In this document: positions 17,314 through 28,970 of the stretch, one piece after another | Numbering within the stretch: position 1 is the stretch's first letter | Layout of the letters: every line of letters starts with the position of its first letter | Origin: Marinomonas pontica | GTDB lineage: Bacteria; Pseudomonadota; Gammaproteobacteria; Pseudomonadales; Marinomonadaceae | NCBI RefSeq assembly: GCF_026191375.1 | Contig: NZ_JAODTL010000019.1 | Coordinates: 1 to 59,252 of the forward strand | Reading direction: 5' to 3' | DNA: 59,252 nucleotides | Notes under the pieces: model-generated | Told to the model about the DNA's origin: nothing | The model's database searches: none | What the model saw: the letters and a program-made list of their open reading frames with translations, nothing else | Translations under genes and position numbers: made by a program

Positions 17314-18804
17314 ATGAAAACTTACCAAGAATGGCAAGCCCTTCGAAACACGATTAGCCTGCATTCCGACGCCTACATTAATGGTGTTTTCACGCCAGCA
17401 CAAAGCGGTGACACGTTTGATTGTATCAATCCTACGGACGAATCCTTGTTGGCAAAAGTCGCCAGCTGTGACGAAGCCGATGTGAATCTGGCGACCGCGG
17501 CGGCCAAAGCTGCGTTTAAAAGCGGCGTATGGTCGAACATGGCACCCAATAAACGCAAACGCATCTTACAAAAATGGGCGGATTTACTAGAAGAGCACCA
17601 AGACGAATTGGCCTTAATAGACACCTTGGACATGGGTAAGTCGATTTCGGAAATGGTTGGTATCGACGTACCTGATTCCATCGACAGTTTACGTTGGTCG
17701 GCCGAATGCATCGACAAATTGTATGGTGAAATCGCACCAACCAACCCAGACAATTTGGCACTGATCAGCCGCGAACCATTGGGTGTTGTCGCCATTATTA
17801 CGCCTTGGAATTACCCATTAATGATGGTGATGTGGAAAATTGCACCGGCTTTGGCTGCGGGCAACAGCATCATTCTAAAACCGTCTGAGAAATCGCCATT
17901 GAGCGCTCTCAGAATTGCCGAGTTGGCAACGCAAGCGGGGATTCCAGACGGCGTATTCAACGTCCTCCCAGGTTTTGGTCACACCGCTGGAAAAGCCCTT
18001 GCGCTGCACCATGATATTGGCACCTTAGCATTCACTGGTTCTAGCCGCGTGGCAGGACTACTGATGCAATACGCGGGTCAATCCAACATGAAGCGGGTTT
18101 GGCTAGAAGCGGGCGGTAAATCGCCTTGCATCGTCTTTGAAGATTGCAAAGACATTGAAGCGGCTGCCAAAGGCGCAGCAACGGCCATTTTCACCAACCA
18201 AGGGGAAGTGTGCATTGCCTGTTCCCGTTTGTACGTTCACAGCAGCATCAAGGACGCCTTTATGGTCGCCTTGCTTGAGGCAGCAAAAACCTACGTACCC
18301 GGCGACCCATTAGACCCAGCAACAAAAATGGGGCCAATGGTCGACAAAGCTCAGCTGGATACCGTAACAGGATTTATTGAGAGTGCGATTGCTGAAGGCG
18401 CCACGTTGGCGTTAGGCGGCGTTCCCGATTATCAAGAAGGGCAGGGGTTCTACGCTAAACCAACCATTTTTACCGACGCAAGCCACGCAATGACCTTCGT
18501 GCAAGAAGAGATTTTTGGCCCTGTGTTGGCGGTGATGACGTTTGACACCGAAGCCGAAGCCATTGAATTGGCGAACGACTCGAAATACGGCTTAGGTGCA
18601 TCAATTTGGACCAATGACTTGGGCCGTGCGCACCGTGTCAGCCGTCTACTAGAGTCTGGCATGGTGTGGGTAAACACCTGGGGCGATGGCGATACAACGG
18701 TGCCTTTTGGTGGCGTTAAAGCGTCTGGAAACGGACGAGATAAATCGTGGCATGCGCTGGAAAAATACACTGAAATTAAAAACACCTGGATCAGTCTGAA
18801 ATAA
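17314..18804 (+). CDS. puuC: Gamma-glutamyl-gamma-aminobutyraldehyde dehydrogenase (PuuC-like)
   Basis: A 496-residue NAD(P)-dependent aldehyde dehydrogenase. The catalytic Cys is C300 (NQGEVCIACSRLY) and the general base is E265 (LEAGGKSP). The cofactor region shows ITPWNYPLMMVMWKIAPAL and LAFTGSSRVAG. It would oxidise the aldehyde made by PuuB to gamma-glutamyl-GABA. AAAGGAAT precedes ATG 17314. A GabD-like role on succinate semialdehyde is an alternative, but length, motifs and neighbours favour PuuC. A terminator follows, so puuB2 is a separate unit. Confidence 0.88.
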   Translation: MKTYQEWQALRNTISLHSDAYINGVFTPAQSGDTFDCINPTDESLLAKVASCDEADVNLATAAAKAAFKSGVWSNMAPNKRKRILQKWADLLEEHQDELALIDTLDMGKSISEMVGIDVPDSIDSLRWSAECIDKLYGEIAPTNPDNLALISREPLGVVAIITPWNYPLMMVMWKIAPALAAGNSIILKPSEKSPLSALRIAELATQAGIPDGVFNVLPGFGHTAGKALALHHDIGTLAFTGSSRVAGLLMQYAGQSNMKRVWLEAGGKSPCIVFEDCKDIEAAAKGAATAIFTNQGEVCIACSRLYVHSSIKDAFMVALLEAAKTYVPGDPLDPATKMGPMVDKAQLDTVTGFIESAIAEGATLALGGVPDYQEGQGFYAKPTIFTDASHAMTFVQEEIFGPVLAVMTFDTEAEAIELANDSKYGLGASIWTNDLGRAHRVSRLLESGMVWVNTWGDGDTTVPFGGVKASGNGRDKSWHALEKYTEIKNTWISLK

Positions 18805-18842
18805 ACCAAATCTAAGACTCGCAAGCCATCGTTGGATTAATA

Positions 18843-18867
18843 GGGGCGTTAATAGCCCCGCTTTTTT
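18843..18867 (+). terminator. Terminator after puuC
   Basis: GGGGC and GCCCC form a short GC stem around GTTAATA, followed by GCTTTTTT. It lies 38 nt after the puuC stop on the plus strand. Confidence 0.7.
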
Positions 18868-18875
18868 ACACTACT

Positions 18876-18901
18876 GTAGACGCACGGATTAACGCGTCTA
18901 C
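18876..18901 (+). promoter_or_regulatory. Inverted repeat upstream of puuB2
   Basis: GTAGACGC and GCGTCTAC are perfect 8-bp arms separated by 10 nt. It ends 21 nt before the puuB2 ATG. It may be an operator or a hairpin in the 5' leader near the ribosome-binding site (AGGAGAGG). It is unrelated to the CCC/GGG dyads. Confidence 0.5.
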
Positions 18902-18922
18902 ACGCTATAGGAGAGGTTCTCT

Positions 18923-20206
18923 ATGTCATCCCCTACTCATGCAAATTCATACTACGCGGCCTACGCAAATGATAAAGCCATTCGTCCACAGCTAACGGGT
19001 GAGCATCGTTGTGATGTCTGTGTCGTTGGTGCTGGGTTTACTGGCATATCGACCGCCCTTAGCTTAGCGGAAAAGGGCAAGCGAGTTATCGTTGTCGAAG
19101 GCTCGCGTATTGGCTTTGGCGCATCAGGCCGTAATGGCGGCCAAATCGTCAACAGCTTTAACCGCGACATCGACTACATCTACAAAAATTACGGCGATGA
19201 CATTGGTCAGAAAATGGCCAAAATGGCGTTTGCTGGCTCTGAATTGATTCGTCATCGCATCGAAAAATACAACATCGATTGTGACCTCAAGCACGGTAAC
19301 GTCTTTGCAGCGTGCAACAAAAAGCAATTTGAAGAATTAAAAGCCAAAAAAGCCTTGTGGGAGTCCCATGGCCACAATGAGCTGGAATTGCTGACGGCGT
19401 CGTCTATTCAAGATCACATCGGATCAGACCGATACGCAGGCGGTTTGTTGGACAAAAAGGGCGGTCACATTCAGCCACTGAATCTGGTTCTTGGCCAAGC
19501 CAACGCCTTTGAAGCACTCGGCGGGCAGATCTTTGAAGATTCCGAAGTCATTCGTTTAGAGCAGGGCAAACCGGGCAAAGTCGTTACCAAGCAAGGCACC
19601 GTGGTTGCAGACACCATTGTGGTCGCAGGCAATGCGTACATATTTGGCTTGCTGCCTGAAGTTGAAAAGAAAGCCATGCCTTGTGGCACTCAGGTGATTG
19701 CGACTGAGCCGCTGCCAGAAGACATTCAAAAACAACTGTTACCAACAGACCGTTGCGTGGAAGATTGTAACTATTTATTGGATTACTATCGTTTGTCCGG
19801 CGATGGACGACTCATTTACGGAGGCGGAACCACTTATGGCGCTCGTGATCCGGGGAAGATCGAATCCATTATCGTGCCCAAAATGCTGAAAACGTATCCG
19901 ATCTTGAAAGACACTAAAATCGATTTTGCGTGGACAGGTAACTTCCTGTTGACCATGATGCGCATGCCGCAAGTCGGCAAAATTGGCGATAATCTTTATT
20001 ACGCTCAAGGCTATTCTGGCCACGGCGTGACCAACTCCCATCTCATGGGCGAGATTTTATCGGACGCAATTGATGGCGAAATGGAGCGCTTTGACGTGTT
20101 TGCCAGCATGCCACAATATCAATTCCCTGGTGGACGCTTATTGCGCATACCTTATACGGCAGTGGGCGCAGCTTACTACAACATGCGAGATAAACTGGGG
20201 ATTTAG
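18923..20206 (+). CDS. Gamma-glutamylputrescine oxidase-like FAD protein (copy 2)
   Basis: A 427-residue flavoprotein oxidase of the PuuB/DadA family. The FAD motif is CDVCVVGAGFTGISTALSLA, followed by IGFGASGRNGGQIV. The C-terminal block contains FAWTGNFLLTMMRMPQVG and YAQGYSGHGVTNSH. It is paralogous to the copy at 10989 with the same length and layout. AGGAGAGG lies upstream of ATG 18923. It has its own terminators on both sides, so it is a monocistronic unit. Substrate could be gamma-glutamylputrescine or a related amine. Confidence 0.87.
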   Translation: MSSPTHANSYYAAYANDKAIRPQLTGEHRCDVCVVGAGFTGISTALSLAEKGKRVIVVEGSRIGFGASGRNGGQIVNSFNRDIDYIYKNYGDDIGQKMAKMAFAGSELIRHRIEKYNIDCDLKHGNVFAACNKKQFEELKAKKALWESHGHNELELLTASSIQDHIGSDRYAGGLLDKKGGHIQPLNLVLGQANAFEALGGQIFEDSEVIRLEQGKPGKVVTKQGTVVADTIVVAGNAYIFGLLPEVEKKAMPCGTQVIATEPLPEDIQKQLLPTDRCVEDCNYLLDYYRLSGDGRLIYGGGTTYGARDPGKIESIIVPKMLKTYPILKDTKIDFAWTGNFLLTMMRMPQVGKIGDNLYYAQGYSGHGVTNSHLMGEILSDAIDGEMERFDVFASMPQYQFPGGRLLRIPYTAVGAAYYNMRDKLGI

Positions 20207-20235
20207 CCCTTTCTCTGCCTATAATGATCACCCGC

Positions 20236-20260
20236 AAAAGCCGCCTAAAGCGGCTTTTTT
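20236..20260 (+). terminator. Terminator after puuB2
   Basis: AAAAGCCGC pairs with GCGGCTTTT around CTAAA, extended by further T bases. It lies 30 nt after the puuB2 stop. Confidence 0.88.
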
Positions 20261-20383
20261 TATAGTGCCTGATACGATTTTCTGTAAAAAAACGTGATCT
20301 CATGTAACTGCATGTAAGTGAGTATTCACATTGCCTGCAAGTAACGGGTAATGGTGCGATTTTATTGCTCTAACAGAATGATT

Positions 20384-20797
20384 TTAGCCGTTTAGGTTGT
20401 CTTCTTTTTGGGATTTAATCGCCAAAATATCCGCGATATTATCTTCGATCCAATCCGCCAGATTCGCCACTCGCGTGGCCACTTCAACGCCTAACTCCGT
20501 CAAACTGTACTCCACATGAGGCGGCACAACCGGATAAGAAATTCGCGACACAAACCCATCCAGCTCCAACGCCTGCAAGGTTTGCGCGAGCATTTTTTCA
20601 CTCACGCCAACAATCTTGCGGCGCAGCTCACTGAAGCGCTGCGTCTCGCCGTCTTTCAGCGCAAACAGCACTAACACTCCCCAACGACTGGTCACATGTT
20701 TCAGAATATCTCGGGAAGGGCATTTATCTGAAAACACATCGCCTCTATCAAATAAACCTGACATGCCACTCTGATTGGTTTGCAAAATATTTTCCAT
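20384..20797 (-). CDS. HxlR-family transcriptional regulator
   Basis: A 137-residue winged-helix regulator with the HxlR marks CPSRDILKHVTSRWGVLVLF, RFSELRRKIVGVSEKML and YPVVPPHVEYSLTELG. An N-terminal Cys (in SDKCPSRD) is at the position where related QorR/HypR/YodB proteins sense thiol-reactive quinones. I chose ATG 20797 because AAAGG lies about 5 nt upstream; the frame is open to 20869. It diverges from a QorB-like gene, the same arrangement as E. coli ytfH-ytfG, so it probably represses that gene. Confidence 0.88.
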   Translation of the reverse strand: MENILQTNQSGMSGLFDRGDVFSDKCPSRDILKHVTSRWGVLVLFALKDGETQRFSELRRKIVGVSEKMLAQTLQALELDGFVSRISYPVVPPHVEYSLTELGVEVATRVANLADWIEDNIADILAIKSQKEDNLNG

Positions 20798-20814
20798 ACT
20801 TACCTTTTTGTACG

Positions 20815-20842
20815 TACTTACTAAAAGTTTGTTAGTGAAGTA
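20815..20842. promoter_or_regulatory. Probable HxlR operator in the divergent promoter
   Basis: TACTTACTAA and TTAGTGAAGTA form an inverted repeat with 7 nt between the arms and one unpaired G. It sits in the 83-nt region between the HxlR-type and QorB-like starts, where such regulators bind. Confidence 0.5.
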
Positions 20843-20880
20843 TTCTACTTTCATCCACTTAAAACTCAAAGGAGAAAATA

Positions 20881-21725
20881 ATGATTTTAGTCACAGGCGC
20901 ATCCGGTCAACTTGGCCGTCTTGTTATTGATTCACTATTGGAAAAAACAGCAGCGAGCAACATTGTTGCAGGCGTTCGTAGCCCAGAAAAAGTCGCCGAT
21001 TTGGCAGAAAAGGGTGTTCAAGTTCGTCAGGCTGACTACACAGACCAAGACGCTCTTGTTGCTGCGATGCAGGGCGTTGAAAAAGTGCTGTTGGTGTCTT
21101 CCAGTGAAGTAGGCCAACGTGCCGCTCAGCACGCCAATGTCATCAATGCGGCAAAACACGCTGGCGTTTCCTTGATTGCTTACACCAGTATTTTGCGTGC
21201 AGACAGCTCGCCGTTGATTTTGGCGGAAGAACACGTCGCAACCGAAGCGCTGTTGGCAGAATCTGGTGTGCCGCATGTGTTGTTGCGCAATGGCTGGTAT
21301 CAGAAAACTACACCATGGGTGTAGCGGGTGCACTTGAACACGGTGTGGTTGGTTGTGCTGAAGAGGGCAAATTGTCTACAGCAGCACGAGCCGACTACGC
21401 AGAAGCCGCTGCCGTGGTGTTACTGAAAGACCAACAAGCAGGCAAAGTATATGAATTGGCTGGCGACAGCGCCTTCACTCTAAGCGAATACGCTGCAGCC
21501 ATCAGCAAGGCATCTGGTAAAGACGTGGCCTACCACAATGTGCCAGAAGCCGAATTCACCAAGATCTTGGTCGGTGTTGGCTTACCGGAAGGCTTTGCTG
21601 CCATTTTGGCGAATTCAGAAGTGGGCGCATCGAAAGGCGGCTTGTTTGACGACAGAAAAACACTGTCGACGCTCATTGGTCGTCCAACAACGTCTATTGA
21701 AGACAGCATCAAAGCCGCGTTGTAA
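20881..21725 (+). CDS. NAD(P)H:quinone oxidoreductase QorB-like, frameshifted
   Basis: Joined frames give a 281-residue atypical short-chain reductase. The NADPH motif GASGQLGRLV is at the N-terminus, and SSSEVGQRAAQHANVINAAK and RNGWY follow QorB (YtfG). The frame fails at about 21300: adding one base after TGGTAT restores WY-x-ENYTMGVAGALEHG, matching YtfG. The protein then runs on to a normal C-terminus. It would reduce quinones or similar electrophiles. GGAG lies 8 nt before ATG 20881. Confidence 0.84.
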
Positions 21726-21743
21726 TTAGCCTGACGTAGAATT

Positions 21744-21777
21744 ATTGGCTAAGACAGGGCACTCTGTCTTAGCCAAT
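21744..21777. terminator. Bidirectional terminator qorB-like / lysR-type
   Basis: A perfect 14-bp stem, ATTGGCTAAGACAG with CTGTCTTAGCCAAT, and a GGCACT loop between the convergent genes. T-runs are short, so efficiency is uncertain. Confidence 0.7.
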
Positions 21778-22662
21778 TTATAAACGGACTTGTCGCTCTA
21801 GCCAGTCAAAAAAGACCGTGGCCTCTGCCGACAGTTCGGTGCCGGATTTACGCACCAAATAAAAAGATTCACTGGCGGGAATACGCAAATCAAAAGGCTC
21901 CACCAGCCGACCATCTGCCAACATGTCTTCCACCATCGAAGACCTTGCCAGTGCGACCCCCACACCCAACTCAGCCAATCGCAACGACGCCAATAATGTG
22001 TCCAACTGCATTCCACGTGAAGGATCCACCTCAACGTCATTCACCATCGACAGCCAATACCCCCAGCCTTCTTCGTAACCTAACACGTGCAATAACGTAT
22101 GCTCGCTAAGGTCTGAGGTAGTCGCCAGTGGTAAACGGTCGATGAGTTCTGGCGAACAAACAGGAAACAGGCTGTCCCAGCTTAAACGCTGCGAGACATA
22201 ACCCGGCCATTGGCCATTGCCCCAGCGGATCTCGAAGTCGTCATCGGCTTCTGAATCTTTCACCCAAAGAGAGCTGATGTAGCGAATGTCAATATTAGGG
22301 TACAGACGATGAAACTCTGTCAATTTAGGTGCCAACCAATGCACAAAAAAGGACAAACTACCGCGGATTTTGACCGGAGTTCGTTGATCTTGATTGAACA
22401 GCTCATTGGTCGCTGCCGCCAATCTGGAGATAGAATCCTGCACCACAGGAAGATAAGACATGCCTTCATCAGTCAGCGCCAAGCCGCGAGGGAGACGAGT
22501 AAACAACGCCACGCCAAGATGGCCTTCAAGCAAGCGTATTTGCTGGCTAACGGCACCTTGAGTCAAATGAAGCTCGTGTGCGGCCTTGGTGAAATTCAGA
22601 CTGCGCGCAGAGACTTCAAAAGTTCGTAGCCAGTTTAACGGAGGGAGGGATTTTTGGTTCAT
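21778..22662 (-). CDS. LysR-family transcriptional regulator (GcvA-like)
   Basis: A 294-residue LysR protein. The N-terminal HTH is LNWLRTFEVSARSLNFTKAA with HLTQGAVSQQIRLLE. The C-terminal co-inducer domain shows LHVLGYEEGWGYWL and LGVGVALARSSMVEDMLADG, close to the GcvA subgroup. It begins 36 nt after the ABC ATPase gene on the same strand, so it is probably co-transcribed with the amino-acid transporter and regulates it. The ligand is unknown. Confidence 0.87.
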   Translation of the reverse strand: MNQKSLPPLNWLRTFEVSARSLNFTKAAHELHLTQGAVSQQIRLLEGHLGVALFTRLPRGLALTDEGMSYLPVVQDSISRLAAATNELFNQDQRTPVKIRGSLSFFVHWLAPKLTEFHRLYPNIDIRYISSLWVKDSEADDDFEIRWGNGQWPGYVSQRLSWDSLFPVCSPELIDRLPLATTSDLSEHTLLHVLGYEEGWGYWLSMVNDVEVDPSRGMQLDTLLASLRLAELGVGVALARSSMVEDMLADGRLVEPFDLRIPASESFYLVRKSGTELSAEATVFFDWLERQVRL

Positions 22663-22698
22663 TCGGTACTCTAACCATCGCTCTAAAAAGACGAAGCG

Positions 22699-23460
22699 TT
22701 AGAGTACCTGACCTAAAAAGCGTTGCAAGCGCGGATGATCAGAATGAAAGAAACGTTCTGGAGTTTCTTCCAAAGCCAGCTCCCCGTCTTCCATAAACAC
22801 CACACGGTCGGCCACTTCTTGAGCAAAGCCCATTTCGTGCGTGACCACAACCATGGTCATGCCTTCTTTCGCCAGTTCTTTCATTACATCCAACACCTCG
22901 CCGACCATTTCTGGATCAAGCGCACTGGTTGGTTCATCAAATAACAGCACTTTGGGCTTCATCGCGAGCGATCGTGCAATGGCCACTCGTTGCTGTTGTC
23001 CACCCGACAAGCGCGAAGGGTAATTGTCCATACGATCCGCAAGACCAACTCGCTCTAGCAAACTCTCAGCGGTTTTTTGTGCTTCTGCTTTACTCTGTTT
23101 GAGCACCTTCATGGGCGCTAGCATCACATTGCCAAGCGCCGTCTTATGGGGAAACAGATTAAACGCCTGAAACACCATGCCAACTTCCTCGCGTACCACA
23201 TTGATGTCGGTGCGCTTATCGGTCAAATCCACTTGATCCACGAAAATCCCACCCGAGGTGATGGTTTCTAATTGATTAAGAGTGCGTAAGAAAGTCGATT
23301 TACCCGAACCACTTGGTCCGATAATCACCACCACTTCACCCCGTTGCACGTCCAATGAAACGTCTTTCAAGGCATGACAGCCGTTCGGGAAAACCTTATT
23401 GACGTTACGCGCTTGAATCAAAGGCATTGAAGTAGCAGACGCGGTCGTTGAATCAGTCAC
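22699..23460 (-). CDS. Polar amino-acid ABC transporter ATPase (GlnQ-like)
   Basis: A 253-residue ATPase with Walker [20 protein letters not shown], signature [15 protein letters not shown], Walker [16 protein letters not shown] and H-loop [10 protein letters not shown]. These are diagnostic of the GlnQ/HisP/ArtP family of polar amino-acid uptake. The first 8 nt overlap the end of the permease gene, so translation is coupled. The gene is intact. The amino acid transported cannot be read from this subunit. Confidence 0.93.
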   Translation of the reverse strand: MTDSTTASATSMPLIQARNVNKVFPNGCHALKDVSLDVQRGEVVVIIGPSGSGKSTFLRTLNQLETITSGGIFVDQVDLTDKRTDINVVREEVGMVFQAFNLFPHKTALGNVMLAPMKVLKQSKAEAQKTAESLLERVGLADRMDNYPSRLSGGQQQRVAIARSLAMKPKVLLFDEPTSALDPEMVGEVLDVMKELAKEGMTMVVVTHEMGFAQEVADRVVFMEDGELALEETPERFFHSDHPRLQRFLGQVL

Positions 23461-24400
23461 TGGCCGATAACCTCTTTTCTAAACGCTGAATAAGTAAAGA
23501 CAAGCCACCCGTCACCACCAAATACAGCACGGCGACCGTAAACCAAACCTCAAATGGCGCAAAGCTGCCGCTGACCACCTCACGACCGGCTTTGGTTAAA
23601 TCCGTGATGGAAATCACCGACACCAGAGAAGAATCTTTGATCAAATTAATAAATTGCCCAGCAAGCGGTGGCAAAGTGCGTTTAATCGCCTGCGGCATAA
23701 TCACATACGCCATGGCCTCAACGTAATTCATTCCCAGCGAGCGCGCGGCTTCCATCTGTCCGACAGGCACAGACTGGATCCCTGCTCGCACGATCTCCGC
23801 CACATACGCCCCGGTGAAAATAGACAAAGCCGCCACACCAGCGGTAAAACGATCTAAATCAAACACCGTACCGATGAAGAAATACACAATGAAAATTTGC
23901 ACCAGCAGCGGCGTACCACGAATGACTTCCACATACGTCACCGCCAAATTACGCCACACTTGACCGTGCGCCACTCGCATCAAGCCAAACATCACGCCCA
24001 ATAACACAGCAAAGATCAACGAAATAAAGGAGATCTTAATGGTCACCCACAAACCTTCTGCGATTGGCCCAAAACGCCAACCATCGATACGCGCAATCGT
24101 GTCCCCTTGAAAAATCAAATCGCCATGTCGCGATACCAAGGTGTCGTAGACGTTCACGATTTGCGGGTCATCGCCAAAGTCTGGCTCAATAGACAGTCGT
24201 CCAGCGGCATCGACCACCGCCGTTCCATCGGTAATGGCGACAATATCTTGGGATTCGGTATTGATTATGTAAGGCCATAAGCGTTCCCAATGCCAGGAGT
24301 AATCGATTTTCTGACCCGCGAAATACACGCCAGAAATCAATACCGCCATGATCACCAGATATAACCCGTGTCCAAGCCAACGTGAAGATTGTGTTTGCAT
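23453..24400 (-). CDS. Polar amino-acid ABC transporter permease with N-terminal extension
   Basis: A 315-residue inner-membrane permease. The C-terminal 210 residues are a normal GlnP/HisM-type domain ([58 protein letters not shown]). Before it lies a first helix (about residues 10-28) and about 80 hydrophilic residues predicted to be periplasmic, which most GlnP-like permeases (about 220 residues) lack. Only one permease gene is present, so it probably forms a homodimer. It is separated from the binding-protein gene by a hairpin. Confidence 0.9.
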   Translation of the reverse strand: MQTQSSRWLGHGLYLVIMAVLISGVYFAGQKIDYSWHWERLWPYIINTESQDIVAITDGTAVVDAAGRLSIEPDFGDDPQIVNVYDTLVSRHGDLIFQGDTIARIDGWRFGPIAEGLWVTIKISFISLIFAVLLGVMFGLMRVAHGQVWRNLAVTYVEVIRGTPLLVQIFIVYFFIGTVFDLDRFTAGVAALSIFTGAYVAEIVRAGIQSVPVGQMEAARSLGMNYVEAMAYVIMPQAIKRTLPPLAGQFINLIKDSSLVSVISITDLTKAGREVVSGSFAPFEVWFTVAVLYLVVTGGLSLLIQRLEKRLSASD

Positions 24401-24418
24401 GAGCTCTCTTAACTATAA

Positions 24419-24445
24419 AAAGAGCCTACATAATGTAGGCTCTTT
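24419..24445 (-). terminator. Intra-operon attenuator between binding-protein and permease genes
   Basis: AAAGAGCCTACA pairs perfectly with TGTAGGCTCTTT around TAA. On the minus strand it is followed by a short T-run, so it may stop part of the transcription after the binding-protein gene and lower permease output. Confidence 0.7.
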
Positions 24446-24469
24446 GAAACGCGATAATAAAATACAAGG

Positions 24470-25276
24470 TTATTGGATGCTGTCGACCCAGGCATCCGAT
24501 TTAAACCACTTGTCGTAAATACGGTCGTAGGAGCCGTCTTTTTTGATTTGAACAAGGTAGTTATTCAAGAAATTTAGGAAATTAGGGTCGTTTTGACGAA
24601 TCGCCCAACCTAAAGGCTCATACGTAAACGACTGGTCCAAATGCACCACGGTGTCTTTGTGCTGAGACGCATACAAGGCATTGTACGGCAGGTCATAGAC
24701 AAAGGCATCCGCCTTGCCATTGGCCACTTGCAACACCGCATCAGCGGACGTTTCAAACAAATCTAGAGTCGCTTTTGGGAAATATTTTTTCGCCGCTTGC
24801 GCTCCCGTTGTGCCAATCTGCGATGCTAATCGGTATTTCGGATCGTTCAAATCTCGAAAAGACGTCACTTTGTCTTCTAACTCGGATTTGATCAGCACCG
24901 TTTGGCCTATTTCAATGTAAGTGTCGGCAAACATGACCTTTAGGTTGCGCTGAGGCGTGATGGCCATACCGCCAATAATAATGTCGCACTTGCCCGTTTG
25001 AAGTGCCGGAATGATGCCGTCCCAAGCCGTGTTGACTGGCACAAATTTCACGTCGATCGAACGCGCCATGTGTTTCGCAATGTCGATATCAAAACCGATA
25101 AAACGACCGTCTTTGGTCTTCATTTCGAAAGGAATGTAGCCCGCTTCAAAACACACTTTCAGTTCACCGCTCGACAAAATACTGTCGATAGCCGGTTCTG
25201 CGGCATAGCCAGTAGCAGAAAATAAGGCACCGACTAAGGCGACACTCGACAGCGCTTTTTTAAGACCAAATTTCAT
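24470..25276 (-). CDS. Amino-acid ABC transporter substrate-binding protein
   Basis: A 268-residue family-3 periplasmic binding protein. A signal peptide (residues 1-26, ending GYAAEP) precedes ELKVCFEAGYIPFEMKTKDG and the signature GFDIDIAKHMA. The block NTAWDGIIPALQTGKCDIII is also typical. ATG 25276 is preferred because AGGA lies about 6 nt upstream and the signal peptide begins there; the frame is open to 25354. It is the first gene of the transporter operon. The ligand is probably a polar or basic amino acid. Confidence 0.92.
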   Translation of the reverse strand: MKFGLKKALSSVALVGALFSATGYAAEPAIDSILSSGELKVCFEAGYIPFEMKTKDGRFIGFDIDIAKHMARSIDVKFVPVNTAWDGIIPALQTGKCDIIIGGMAITPQRNLKVMFADTYIEIGQTVLIKSELEDKVTSFRDLNDPKYRLASQIGTTGAQAAKKYFPKATLDLFETSADAVLQVANGKADAFVYDLPYNALYASQHKDTVVHLDQSFTYEPLGWAIRQNDPNFLNFLNNYLVQIKKDGSYDRIYDKWFKSDAWVDSIQ

Positions 25277-25556
25277 AACATTCCTCGTTTTGTTCACCCG
25301 TTGCGCTAAAAACGCAATGGATACAGACATTATAGGGGGTATTTGGCGGGACAATATAACGGAAAGCCGTCAGGAAGAATAACTATGGAATACGCCCCTA
25401 AGACCAAGGTTTTTTAATTGATAAGGCGATATTTTTAATATATAGGCACATTATACCCTTAAAAACCAAATATTGACCCTAATTTTATAATCAAAGCCAT
25501 GTCTATCTGTCGCGCTCATGGTTAAAATGCCTCCTATTAACAATACGGGAGCGGTT

Positions 25557-26459
25557 ATGCATTCAATCACTATTCTAGATGGCGGTATGGGTCGCGAATT
25601 AGAGCGTCGCGGCGCGCCTTTTAAACAACCAGAATGGTCGGCTTTGGCCATGATGGAAGCACCAGAAATCGTCAAAGACGTTCATAAAGCCTACATAGAC
25701 GCTGGTTCACGGGTTATTACTACCAACAGTTACGCCTTGGTGCCTTTCCATATTGGGGAAGAAGTCTTTCAACAACGCGTGACGGAACTGGTCATTGAAT
25801 CTGCTCGCGTCGCTCGTGAAGCCGCAGAGGAAGCGGATGAAGAAGTAAAAGTAGCCGGTTCTTTAGCGCCCTTATTTGGTTCATACCGTGCCGATTTATA
25901 CGAAGCGGATCGCGCAGAACAGATTGCTCGACCTATTATCGAAGCGCTCGCCCCGCGGGTTGATCTTTGGCTAAACGAAACCCAAAGCTTGCTGGCGGAA
26001 ACCCTGCAAATGAAAGCGCTGGTGGATGAAATAGACGGCCAAAGCAAACCTTATTGGGTTTCTTTTACATTGGAAGATTCAGAAGCCACCGATCAGCCCC
26101 GTTTACGCTCTGGCGAAACCGTCAAAGAAGCTGTCGCAGCGATGGCCAACGTTGGCGTGAATGGCATTCTGTTTAACTGTTGTCAGCCAGAAATCATTGC
26201 CGACGCCATCCAACTATCACAAGACGTCTTGTCCGCGTTACACCAAGACACCATACAGTTAGGCGCATACGCCAACGCATTTCCTCCTCAACCCAAAAAT
26301 GCGACTGCAAATGATGGTTTGGACGAGTTGCGTAACGACCTTACGCCTGATTCTTATCTAGTGTGGGCACAACGCTGGAAAGAGCAGGGCGCCACCTTAA
26401 TCGGCGGCTGCTGTGGTATTGGACCAGAACACATCAAAGCGTTGTCAGCGCATCTTTGA
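25557..26459 (+). CDS. Homocysteine S-methyltransferase family protein
   Basis: A 300-residue TIM-barrel methyltransferase of the MmuM/BHMT type. The three zinc ligands are visible: C208 in LFNCCQPE and C285/C286 in GGCCGIGPEH. Others are LDGGMGRELERRG at the N-terminus and ITTNSYALVPFH. It moves a methyl group from a donor such as S-methylmethionine to homocysteine, forming methionine. ATG 25557 has GGGAG 6 nt upstream. The gene is monocistronic and convergent with gyrB. The donor cannot be read from sequence. Confidence 0.88.
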   Translation: MHSITILDGGMGRELERRGAPFKQPEWSALAMMEAPEIVKDVHKAYIDAGSRVITTNSYALVPFHIGEEVFQQRVTELVIESARVAREAAEEADEEVKVAGSLAPLFGSYRADLYEADRAEQIARPIIEALAPRVDLWLNETQSLLAETLQMKALVDEIDGQSKPYWVSFTLEDSEATDQPRLRSGETVKEAVAAMANVGVNGILFNCCQPEIIADAIQLSQDVLSALHQDTIQLGAYANAFPPQPKNATANDGLDELRNDLTPDSYLVWAQRWKEQGATLIGGCCGIGPEHIKALSAHL

Positions 26460-26491
26460 TAACAGAGCTTACACAGCCCGCTAGGCAAACA

Positions 26492-26529
26492 AAAAAGCCC
26501 CCGATTTCTCGCGAAATCGGGGGCTTTTT
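26492..26529. terminator. Bidirectional terminator homocysteine methyltransferase / gyrB
   Basis: GCCCCCGATTTC and GAAATCGGGGGC pair around TCGC, flanked by five A on one side and five T on the other. It serves both convergent genes. Confidence 0.94.
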
Positions 26530-26546
26530 ATGGTCAATAATCCGTC

Positions 26547-28970
<2,424 letters not shown>

